In this document: one piece after another, positions 25,801 to 37,800 of the stretch
Numbering within the stretch: the first letter of the stretch is position 1
Layout of the letters: the number at the start of each line of letters is the position of its first letter
Assembly: GCA_022376925.1 (NCBI GenBank)
Contig: JAIOJX010000025.1
Span: 187,301,801-187,365,800 of the forward strand
Direction: 5' to 3'
DNA: 64,000 nucleotides
From: Tragulus kanchil
Taxonomy: Eukaryota > Chordata > Mammalia > Artiodactyla > Tragulidae
Translations under genes and position numbers: made by a program
The notes under the pieces: model-generated
Told to the model about the DNA's origin: nothing
The model's input: the letters and a program-made list of their open reading frames with translations, nothing else
Databases searched by the model: none

Positions 25801-28800
25801 CCGCCAGAGGGGCGGGCGCAGTCTGGTGGGGCTTTCGGCTTCACCGCCAACTCTGAGGCCACAGACAGTGGCCGGCGAGGCGCCCAAGGGCGTGCGCACG
25901 GCACCACCCAGACCAGCGTCCACAGGATGAACAGCGCCGGCCCCTCCATCGGCCTCTACGAGGGGAAGCGGGCAGGGGTGGGCGCTGCGGAAGAAAAGCT
26001 CAGAAGGGATGCAAGTCCGTGCTAACGGTGACGTCCACTATCCGGGGTGACATCAAAGTTTTGGAAATACTGGTGGTGTCATCCAACGTTAAAAATATAC
26101 TTAATGCTATTGACCATATACTTGAAACCAGTGATCTATACCGCATATGAATCACACCTCAATAAAGCTGCTGAGAATCAGCAGCAGCGACGACGCGAGT
26201 GCAACGGGCTCCGCGGAGGCCGGCACAGCGCCCCGACGGGCCGCGCCAGACCTCGAGCCCGACCCGCAGCGGCCCCGTGGCGCCAGCCCCGAGGCCGCCC
26301 TCCCAAGGCCGTTTCTGCCCCTGGACAGACGGTTCCTCAGAGCCCCGAACCCCGGGCAAGAATTCTTCCAAGGCTGCTCTGCGCTCCGCCCGGGGGGCGC
26401 GCCGCCTGCCCAGGGGCACGTCTGCTCCCCGGCAGCCGCAGGCCGCGGCGCCGTCCTCCCTGCGGCCCGGCCCCTCCGCCTCCGCGGACCCGCCCGCGTT
26501 CCGGCGCCTCCCGCCCGCGCGCCGCTCCGCCGACCCGCTCGGAGCCTGGGGAGGGAGGGCAGCGGCCAGGGGCAGTCCTGGGACTCTGGGGGCAGGGGGC
26601 ACTCAGAGCACACCGGGTGGGCACAGCGCTGGAGCCCAGAGAGGAACAGGAGCCACGCGGCTGCAGAAAGCGGGCTCGGGGTCAGACAGCATCCGCAGCT
26701 TAGTGAGCAGGTTACCAGCTCAACGCCCCCTCTGCGAGCCCACGCCCACGTGACAGGTGGTGGTATTTATGATGAACAACGTCGACTGAGACAGTAAGAG
26801 AGAAGGAACATGACATAAAACCAGCTCGGGCAAGTTTATCTGCAAGCCTGATGAAGCGTGCCCCTAACAATACGTATTTAAAATAAAGACCACACCGGGC
26901 AAGAGCTACTACTACACCCGGGCAGCAAGGAGTCGCGGGGGGGCTCCCGGTCCCGCCAGAGGGGCGGGCGCAGTCTGGTGGGGCTTTCGGCTTCACCGCC
27001 AACTCTGAGGCCACAGACAGTGGCCGGCGAGGCGCCCAAGGGCGTGCGCACGGCACCACCCAGACCAGCGTCCACAGGATGAACAGCGCCGGCCCCTCCA
27101 TCGGCCTCTACGAGGGGAAGCGGGCAGGGGTGGGCGCTGCGGAAGAAAAGCTCAGAAGGGATGCAAGTCCGTGCTAACGGTGACGTCCACTATCCGGGGT
27201 GACATCAAAGTTTTGGAAATACTGGTGGTGTCATCCAACGTTAAAAATATACTTAATGCTATTGACCATATACTTGAAACCAGTGATCTATACCGCATAT
27301 GAATCACACCTCAATAAAGCTGCTGAGAAAGAGGCACAGGGACTTCCCTGGTGGCACAGTGGTGAAGAAACCACCTACCAACGCAAGGGACACGGGCTGA
27401 TCCCTGGCGCAGGAAGAGCCCACAGGCTGCCAAGGGACGGGCCCGGTGCCACGGCTCCTGAGCCTGCGCTCAGCAACGAGTGGGCCGCCTTGACGAGAAG
27501 CCTGAACTCGGCAACAGAGAGCAGCCCAAGCACCGCAGAGACCCCGTGCAGCCAAAGAGAAGCAAACTAAACTAAACAAACAAATCCAGAGACACAGAAC
27601 TTTCCTAAGTTCAGTCAGTTCCTTTAAATGAGGTCAGCCTTCAGGGAGATCATGTGTATTGAACAAAAAGGAAAAGATATAGCAAATCAAAAAGCTGGCA
27701 AGACCCTGGAAATGCACATGAATAACAAGAGTCAAGACAAGGCCGTCAGCAGGACACACACGCCCTGGCTCCTGGGACTCCGTGCCTGGCCCCCCGACGA
27801 CGCCCCGAGGATGCTCTAGGGCAGCAGGAAGAACCCAGCCCCAGTCCCAACACAGGGGAGCGTGCGGGAGGCCTGACGGGCGCCTGCTCCCCCTCCAGTG
27901 CTCCGGACCCTCGGCACCACCCGCCCTCCTTCCGCGACCCACGCGTCACAGGTGGACCAGGCCACGGCCACCGACGGAGCCCGCGTCTTGTCAAGTTAGC
28001 GCTGTTTACCAGAGCTTTCCCTTATCCGGGAGGAATCTGTGCTGTTCACTCAGTAGCATTAAGCCTGGTCTGTCATGCTAAAGGGTCGCTGTATGCCTCG
28101 CTGGATTCTGAACTTCCTCCCGAGTCCGTGTTTCCCCTAAGCCCTGACTCTCCCGGCAGGAGCCGCCCCTGGAGTGGCGTCCAGACGCACAGCCGCGCCC
28201 CGGGGACAGGCGCGTGCGGTCAGCGCCAGGCCACGGGCAGGGAGCACCGAGTACCTGATCTGCGACACCAGCGGGCAGGCTGCTGCATGTCCAGGGGGCA
28301 CCCAGTCACCTGGATCTCCAACGTTAAAAATATACTTAATGCTATTGACCATATACTTGAAACCAGTGATCTATACCGCATATGAATCACACCTCAATAA
28401 AGCTGCTGAGAAAGAGGCACAGGGACTTCCCTGGTGGCACAGTGGTGAAGAAACCACCTACCAACGCAAGGGACACGGGCTGATCCTGGCGCAGGAAGAG
28501 CCCACAGGCTGCCAAGGGACGGGCCCGGTGCCACGGCTCCTGAGCCTGCGCTCAGCAACGAGTGGGCCGCCTTGACGAGAAGCCTGAACTCGGCAACAGA
28601 GAGCAGCCCAAGCACCGCAGAGACCCCGTGCAGCCAAAGAGAAGCAAACTAAACTAAACAAACAAATCCAGAGACACAGAACTTTCCTAAGTTCAGTCAG
28701 TTCCTTTAAATGAGGTCAGCCTTCAGGGAGATCATGTGTATTGAACAAAAAGGAAAAGATATAGCAAATCAAAAAGCTGGCAAGACCCTGGAAATGCACA

Positions 28801-31800
28801 TGAATAACAAGAGTCAAGACAAGGCCGTCAGCAGGACACACACGCCCTGGCTCCTGGGACTCCGTGCCTGGCCCCCCGACGACGCCCCGAGGATGCTCTA
28901 GGGCAGCAGGAAGAACCCAGCCCCAGTCCCAACACAGGGGAGCGTGCGGGAGGCCTGACGGGCGCCTGCTCCCCCTCCAGTGCTCCGGACCCTCGGCACC
29001 ACCCGCCCTCCTTCCGCGACCCACGCGTCACAGGTGGACCAGGCCACGGCCACCGACGGAGCCCGCGTCTTGTCAAGTTAGCGCTGTTTACCAGAGCTTT
29101 CCCTTATCCGGGAGGAATCTGTGCTGTTCACTCAGTAGCATTAAGCCTGGTCTGTCATGCTAAAGGGTCGCTGTATGCCTCGCTGGATTCTGAACTTCCT
29201 CCCGAGTCCGTGTTTCCCCTAAGCCCTGACTCTCCCGGCAGGAGCCGCCCCTGGAGTGGCGTCCAGACGCACAGCCGCGCCCCGGGGACAGGCGCGTGCG
29301 GTCCAGCGCCAGGCCACGGGCAGGGAGCACCGAGTACCTGATCTGCGACACCAGCGCGGGCAGGCTGCTCTGCAGGAGTGGCTCTGAAAAGACCAGGTCT
29401 TCAAACAGGTGCTTGTTGTGCAGCTCCCACGTCACCTGGAACTTCTTCAAGTGCTCGTTCTCCTGGTCAATTACAGACAGACACCGGAGACGCGCTGCGT
29501 TAGACCGGAACTCTCAGAAAGCTCCCCTCCACCCGCACGGCCCTCCACGCAGGCGCAGAGCATGCTGCTCCAAGGGGCTGCCACTCCCCGAGCACCAGCC
29601 CCGCTTCCGAACGACTGGGCACGGAGCAGAGGGGAAGGCCAGACGCACGCGGGTGAGGGGCAGGAAGAGAGGGCCAGCGCGCAACGGCTGTGTCTCACAA
29701 CGGTGCCTTCTGAGCGCACCGAGAGCCCTAGTGGTCAAACAGCTGCCCAAGGGCCGTCACCTCCAGCCTGTCCTGCATCAAGTCTCACAGACTAAGGGCT
29801 CCCTGCCAGCGACACCGCGTGGAAGGTCAGCTCTGTCCCTGATGAAGGGGGCCACCTCGTCATTATTTTCCACAACAGTCGACACACAAGAGCCTCCTGA
29901 CCGTCGGAGCACGCGGCCTCCAGAGAGAACAGGGGCCGAGGACCCACAATCTCCCCACGCATGGCCGCTCTGGCTGCGACCACGGTGTGTGAACCCCACA
30001 GCCGCCCGCCGGCCCCGCACCCACTCCCTGTGGGGCATCGCCTCACGCCCGGGCCAGCGTCCCTCCCCGGAGCGACCGACAGCCTCGGCAGGCGTCAGCG
30101 AGCACGCACCCGGGCCGCCTGCACTAGAGACGCGCTCCGCCCACGGGGCCGTCAATTCCTAGTCGCTCTTCAGCCCAACTGAGCTGAGAGCACGACAGCT
30201 GAAGCCCTCCAGACGTGATCTAGACATGACCCAGACGTGGACACTCCACGGCTCTCCCCATCCCCCGCGGGCAGAGCGGCTGAGAGCCAGGAAGGAGAGC
30301 GGCTCCTGCTCCTGAGCACACATGTAGGACGCTGCCAAGCAGGCGAGGTCCTGCTCCACACACGCACACACGCACGCAGACGTGCACACGCACGTGCTCT
30401 GCGGTCACGGCCCTCTGTCTGCACTCTGGAGCCCACAGAGCCTCAGCAGGAACCTCCAATTCCACCACCGCGTCTCACTGCACGTTCCCCACGACGCGCC
30501 CGCCTCCCAGACCCGCAGGCCTCCGCTCTGGCTCCGCCTGCAGGGCCTCTCGGAACGGCCCCTGTGCCGAACGCCGGGCCGGGTGACGGTCGGGGCCTGG
30601 GAGCCGAGAGGCGGGGCCCACGGCCTGGAGGAGGCCTGGGAACAGGCACGCTGTTTCAAGACGTGCCTGGAGGAAGCACAGAGCCCCGGGTGGACACGGA
30701 AAGGCTGACCCCCACTGGGCAGACCACTTTGCACGGGCGCTATGCCTGCCGGGATCCCGGAGGACAGAGGAATGGCCATGGCCCAGCTCACCGCCCGTCT
30801 CCATGACAAGAACGCAGGAGCTACGGCAGCAGCCACACGGCAAGGGTCCTGGGAAGACACCCAAGAGCGTGCCTGGCCTCGTGTGCGCCTCTGGGAGGAG
30901 GCGACAGTCCCCGCCCGCCGGCCTGTGAGGAGCCCCCAGTCACACTTGCAGGGGGGTCTGGGCTCATGTCAACTGAAGGGGACTAAAGGTGAAGACCGAT
31001 GCATGACGGCGTCCGGCATTCCTTAAGACTGGGCATGCACTTCCAGATGGGGCAGTGAGAGAAGAGCAGACCCCGGGCTCGCATCACAGTCTCCATTCAA
31101 CCTGGGCCGACGCGCGCCAGTCGAGGGGCGCTTCCTGCAGGTGGACCCGTCGGCGCCGATGGTAGCCCTGACCTTGGCGCCACAGTGCCTCCCTCACTGG
31201 CCAGACACGGCACACAGCGGCTGGGCCGCCTGCCCGGCGGGGGGCAGGGTCTGCGGGAGGGGCCGCCACCGCTGCTACGGCGGGGAGACCTGGGGGCGCG
31301 GCTCCCGCCAGGGGCCACAGGAGAAGCTCCTAGACCACCTGGGCCGGGCACCTCCACCCAACCACTGTCCCTTCTCACCTCACCTGCAGAGAGGAAGTGC
31401 ACAATCAGGTCCCACAGCAGAGCCTGAGCAACAGCAGCTGGTCAAGACCCTTCTGTCCTGGTGAGGGAAACTCAGGCTTCCCAACTGATACAGGCTGGGA
31501 AGGCCTCTCCTGAATGAAGAGGACTCATTTCAGTTCCTCTTTTCTCTCGATAGTTACAGTAAGTAGAGAACCCGTGACCCGCGCGGCCTCCAGGGCAGTC
31601 AGAGACGCCTCCTCAGCCCGGCCGTGCTGCCCCGGGCCTGCGGCGTCCGGACAGCCGGGGGCGCTGCCTCCAGAGCCGGGGGCGCGAGGGGAGCCGGCCG
31701 GCAGGGTGGGCAGGGCCAGGGACGCGCTGCTTCGAGGAGAAGGGACCCTCTTGGGGCCAACCACAAAGACCTAACTCTGCTTGAGGTCTCAAGCAAACTG

Positions 31801-34800
31801 ACACTTGCCGCTGCAGCCCCGAAGCTTCTCCACGTGGGAAGGCCTTTCTCATGAGGATCACAATGACGGAGACAAAGGCGATTTTTTATACCAAGTGCTG
31901 CGCTGCTTAACCTGACGCTGAAGACCGTCAGGCAGATCCGTGACTCCCTCAGTGAACCAGCGTCTCCCAAACGACCAAGGTCTGACGTTCAAAATCCACC
32001 TGAAGTGTGAGCTACACCAGCAGACTGGGATGGCACAGCCCCCTCGAGCCCGCGGCCGTCTCCGGCCCGCCCTGCAGCCGACCGGTGAGAAGCACTTAGG
32101 CTCTGGTGTATCCTCTTAAAGAACATCCACAACAAACTGGCAAATGTGAACATACTCCTCCCCTTTCCAAATAAATACCTGTGTGAGAAACAAAAGTCTC
32201 CATCGCATCACAGTCTCCATTCAACCTGGGCCGACGCGCGCCAGTCGAGGGGCGCTTCCTGCAGGTGGACCCGTCGGCGCCGATGGTAGCCCTGACCTTG
32301 GCGCCACAGTGCCTCCCTCACTGGCCAGACACGGCACACAGCGGCTGGGCCGCCTGCCCGGCGGGGGGCAGGGTCTGCGGGAGGGGCCGCCACCGCTGCT
32401 ACGGCGGGGAGACCTGGGGGCGCGGCTCCCGCCAGGGGCCACAGGAGAAGCTCCTAGACCACCTGGGCCGGGCACCTCCACCCAACCACTGTCCCTTCTC
32501 ACCTCACCTGCAGAGAGGAAGTGCACAATCAGGTCCCACAGCAGAGCCTGAGCAACAGCAGCTGGTCAAGACCCTTCTGTCCTGGTGAGGGAAACTCAGG
32601 CTTCCCAACTGATACAGGCTGGGAAGGCCTCTCCTGAATGAAGAGGACTCATTTCAGTTCCTCTTTTCTCTCGATAGTTACAGTAAGTAGAGAACCCGTG
32701 ACCCGCGCGGCCTCCAGGGCAGTCAGAGACGCCTCCTCAGCCCGGCCGTGCTGCCCCGGGCCTGCGGCGTCCGGACAGCCGGGGGCGCTGCCTCCAGAGC
32801 CGGGGGCGCGAGGGGAGCCGGCCGGCAGGGTGGGCAGGGCCAGGGACGCGCTGCTTCGAGGAGAAGGGACCCTCTTGGGGCCAACCACAAAGACCTAACT
32901 CTGCTTGAGGTCTCAAGCAAACTGACACTTGCCGCTGCAGCCCCGAAGCTTCTCCACGTGGGAAGGCCTTTCTCATGAGGATCACAATGACGGAGACAAA
33001 GGCGATTTTTTATACCAAGTGCTGCGCTGCTTAACCTGACGCTGAAGACCGTCAGGCAGATCCGTGACTCCCTCAGTGAACCAGCGTCTCCCAAACGACC
33101 AAGGTCTGACGTTCAAAATCCACCTGAAGTGTGAGCTACACCAGCAGACTGGGATGGCACAGCCCCCTCGAGCCCGCGGCCGTCTCCGGCCCGCCCTGCA
33201 GCCGACCGGTGAGAAGCACTTAGGCTCTGGTGTATCCTCTTAAAGAACATCCACAACAAACTGGCAAATGTGAACATACTCCTCCCCTTTCCAAATAAAT
33301 ACCTGTGTGAGAACAATTTTCTTGAAAAACTTCAACCAAAACAACCGCCGATGCTGACAGACCGAGCACAGAAGCCGAGGCCAGACTCCGCGGAGCGGGC
33401 TGAGATCTGCCGCCGGCTGGCACGCAGGGCGCCGACCCGGGCGCCCGCCCCCACGGCCCACAGCAGCGCCGCCCTCGAGGCTGCCGGGACGCCCCCAGCC
33501 GCGGGAGGGGACGCGCTCTGCTGCCGGGCGCTCGAGGCAGCCTGGGCCCGAGTCCACGCGCGGCACGGGCTCCTCTGCTCCCCAGGTCTGCCGACTTGAG
33601 CGCCGCAGGAAGACCCGGAGTACAGGATCTCCAGAGCCACTGCTGACTGCATTTGCTTCAGAATGCAGTCGTATCACTAAGAAAGCACCCAAACCAGCTT
33701 CATGGCGTCTCACTTAAGAATGGAATCTGAGGGCTTCCCCTGGTGGTCCAGTGGGTAAGGACACCGCCGTGCAGTGCAAGGGGCGCCGGTTCGAGCCCTG
33801 GCCTGGGAAGATCCCACGTGCCGCGGAGCGGCTGGACCGATGTGTTCAATCACCGAGCCGGAGCTCTGGAGCGCATGCGCCCAGAGCCGGGGCTCTGCAA
33901 GGACAGACGCCGCGATGGGAGACCCACAGGAGCCAAGGAACGAAGACGAATGAAAATAGAGAAATGAAAGACCGACAGAAGTGGCCCGCCCAACCCCCTC
34001 CCTCCCCAACCCGAGCCCCACCCATGGGAGGCCGGGGCGCCAAACCTTTTTGCAGTCACCTGACACTGTGCTTCTCCACGTGGGAAGGCCTTTCTCATGA
34101 GGATCACAATGACGGAGACAAAGGCGATTTTTTATACCAAGTGCTGCGCTGCTTAACCTGACGCTGAAGACCGTCAGGCAGATCCGTGACTCCCTCAGTG
34201 AACCAGCGTCTCCCAAACGACCAAGGTCTGACGTTCAAAATCCACCTGAAGTGTGAGCTACACCAGCAGACTGGGATGGCACAGCCCCCTCGAGCCCGCG
34301 GCCGTCTCCGGCCCGCCCTGCAGCCGACCGGTGAGAAGCACTTAGGCTCTGGTGTATCCTCTTAAAGAACATCCACAACAAACTGGCAAATGTGAACATA
34401 CTCCTCCCCTTTCCAAATAAATACCTGTGTGAGAACAATTTTCTTGAAAAACTTCAACCAAAACAACCGCCGATGCTGACAGACCGAGCACAGAAGCCGA
34501 GGCCAGACTCCGCGGAGCGGGCTGAGATCTGCCGCCGGCTGGCACGCAGGGCGCCGACCCGGGCGCCCGCCCCCACGGCCCACAGCAGCGCCGCCCTCGA
34601 GGCTGCCGGGACGCCCCCAGCCGCGGGAGGGGACGCGCTCTGCTGCCGGGCGCTCGAGGCAGCCTGGGCCCGAGTCCACGCGCGGCACGGGCTCCTCTGC
34701 TCCCCAGGTCTGCCGACTTGAGCGCCGCAGGAAGACCCGGAGTACAGGATCTCCAGAGCCACTGCTGACTGCATTTGCTTCAGAATGCAGTCGTATCACT

Positions 34801-37800
34801 AAGAAAGCACCCAAACCAGCTTCATGGCGTCTCACTTAAGAATGGAATCTGAGGGCTTCCCCTGGTGGTCCAGTGGGTAAGGACACCGCCGTGCAGTGCA
34901 AGGGGCGCCGGTTCGAGCCCTGGCCTGGGAAGATCCCACGTGCCGCGGAGCGGCTGGACCGATGTGTTCAATCACCGAGCCGGAGCTCTGGAGCGCATGC
35001 GCCCAGAGCCGGGGCTCTGCAAGGACAGACGCCGCGATGGGAGACCCACAGGAGCCAAGGAACGAAGACGAATGAAAATAGAGAAATGAAAGACCGACAG
35101 AAGTGGCCCGCCCAACCCCCTCCCTCCCCAACCCGAGCCCCACCCAAAGTAGATAAATAAATAAATCTTTAAAAAAAAAAGACAAAAAAAAAAAAAAAGA
35201 ATGGAATCTGAGCAATGATGGGCACCTCCACAGACTATCAGTCACCCAAGAGTGCACGCCCAGGCGTCGAGGACCAGGTCCCAGGAACCGCATTTCCCCC
35301 AAATCCTCCTCTCACCCACTGGAGGTCACTGTCGGTCTGAGGTGGCCAGAGGCCCAGGGAGAACAGGGCTGTCTCCTTCACTAGGACCATAAGAGGCCCA
35401 CGGGGCGGTGTTCCACCCGACCCGTAACCCCTCCTTAGCCCAGGACTGGACAGCTGAGTGGGTCAGGCGCCCTGCAGCCTCCATGCTCTGCCTCTAGCAA
35501 CAGAGCCTCCGTCTGCACAACTCGGCGCCGCCAGTCCTGGGCCCCAGGGCCCCTCGCAGCGTTCCTACTTCTCTGCAGCAGCCAGGTCCAGAGGGAAGAG
35601 AGAGGGGGAAGCAGCCCGCCCCACCGGCCCTGCAGGTGCGCTGCTCCCGGGGAGGGCGGGAACGGGCGGGCGGGCTCGCAGACAGCGCCCGGAGGCCGGG
35701 AGGGCTCACCAGCGTGCCGAGGAAGGTGCTGATCGTGCGCGCGGCCTGGCACAGGGCGCCGTACTCCTCCAGGAGGAGGGAGATGAACTGGTGCGCTTGC
35801 GGGGGTCCCTGCAGGGCGGACGGCGACTTCACTCGGGACGCAGCCGACAGCTGGCGCAGGAGCCGGACCTTCATCTCCAGCACGTACTCCCGGGCCTGCT
35901 GCTCCAGCCGCTGGTACAGCTGGTAGGGGTCCCGCTCGCAGAGCCTGCACGGAAGAGAGTCACACTTACTGTGGGGCCTCGTGTCTTCTCACAGTCACCC
36001 CGCTCGACAGAGGGGGAGCCCAGTGCCATGGGGCAGATGACAGGGAGACTGGCGGCCTCTGAGCGCTCACTGTCCAGCCCAAGGCAGCCCTAGGCCAGAC
36101 GCGACGTCCAGGGCCTGGGGGGTCACCGCGCCGAGGCAGCCAGCAGGAAGGGGCACGGGGCAGCCATGCTGGACATCAGGAGACCCAAGCGCTGTCCCTG
36201 GACACGTCCAGCTGGCAGGTGAACAGCAACAACCCCAGTGGGACGGCACGGGCTGGAGGGCTGCTCGTCCTTCTCCCCAGGAGTCCAGCACGCGACCCTC
36301 ACGGCGGGGACTGTCTTCATGATCAGAGGAAACTCACGAGACAGTGCGCGTGCTACGGTGCTTCAGCCGTGCCTGACTCTGCGACTCTGGACCGCAGCCC
36401 ACCAGGCTCCCGGGTCCCTGGGGTTCCCCAGGCAGAATCCTGGAGTGGGCTGCCATTTCCTCCTCCAGGAGAGCTTTCAAACCCAAGGATCGAACCAGCA
36501 TCTCTGAAGTCTCCTGCACTGGCAGGCAGGCTCTTTACTGCGAGCACCTCCTGGAAAGCCTTTAAAGATTATCCAGCCAGGAAATAAAGTGGTCAGATAC
36601 CATGTGTGAGCTGATGATCAGAGACAACAGATCAGTACATGGCTCCCATTAAGGCCACAGCAGCAAGTGAAAGTTTCATCAATTTCCCTCCTAACGTGGA
36701 GATCATCACCTTGTACAAACATGTTCTACAGTAACTGGCAGGACTGTGGTTAAAGTGACCGCTGGCTTTCACTGCGCACTTCTCAAGAGCCTGTGGACAG
36801 ACCTGTGACCACGGGAGCAGCGACGACAGGCGCCGCGCACAGCCCGTCAGCAGGGGGCGCCAAGGAGCTCAGCACACACGGGGGGCCAGCCGCGCATGCT
36901 GGACGTGGACCCCAGGTCCTCTGCCCTCTGGGCACCGCGCGAGGCAGAAGAGAGAAACCGTCACCTACGTCTGTCACTTTTAAACCACCACACCACCTCG
37001 GCTCTAAAAGGCAAGAGCCAGGTTAAGAGGGAACTCTGCAGCGTTACTACCACCACGGCCAGAGAAACAGTTAAGAACTGAAGGACTCCCACTGTGGCTA
37101 GTTCAGTTCAGACTGACGCATTGATTTTCAAACGCAGCATAAAATCACGGCTTTAATTACTAGCACAGCAACTGCTCTCTGAAACAGAATGCATTTCCTC
37201 TCTTAAAGGAAGGTCACAGACGACTCCAACGACTCAGGGACAGTGGAACTCACGAGCACACTGAGTTGCTTCCTTCCTGGGTCCCATCGCCGGGTGGAAC
37301 TGGACATGCCACGGATTTTCTTTCTCTGTCCGTATTAACAGTGTGACAAGGTACCTGGGCAAATAGACTTTTTAAGAGTTCTATGACCGAGACCCAGGAA
37401 GATGAAGACGCGGCGGAAGCTCTACCAGATGGACACTGGACGCGCACGGGCCCGGGAAGGCTGCCCAGGCCACAGCGCACAGGTGCGCTCAGCACCGCGC
37501 CCACGAGAGGCAGCGACGCGACCCAGAGGAAGGGCAGCGCGGAGGGGGGGCCCCTCAGGGTGTACGTCAGACACGCTCTTTGAGACAGTGACTCTCACAA
37601 CAAAACACACACACACAGAAAAAAAAATAGGAAAAAACAATTAGAAAAAAATATGAAGAGAGAGAGCGCAACTCTGACGTCTGCTGTTGCTGTTCTGTCT
37701 CTCAGTTGTGTCTGACTCTGTGACCCCACGGACTGCGGCCCCCCCAGGCTCCACTGTCCACGGGATTTCCCAGGCAAGAACACGGGAGTGGGTTTCCACG

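Larger units (their letters stand above)
27235..29400. repeat. Tandem duplication D9 (unit 1,083 bp), cuts exon 5
   Basis: The copies are 27235-28317 and 28318-about 29400. It overlaps the right copy of D8, so the L1 3' end occurs three times (about 26084, 27236 and 28318). The left copy ends in a scrambled version of exon 5. Confidence 0.93.

Noticed and set aside
25009..26797. Overlapping open frames of 120-220 codons in both strands in the CpG-rich intron
   Set aside because: They are mutual shadows in GC-rich DNA, repeated only because of D8. No conserved protein feature is seen.
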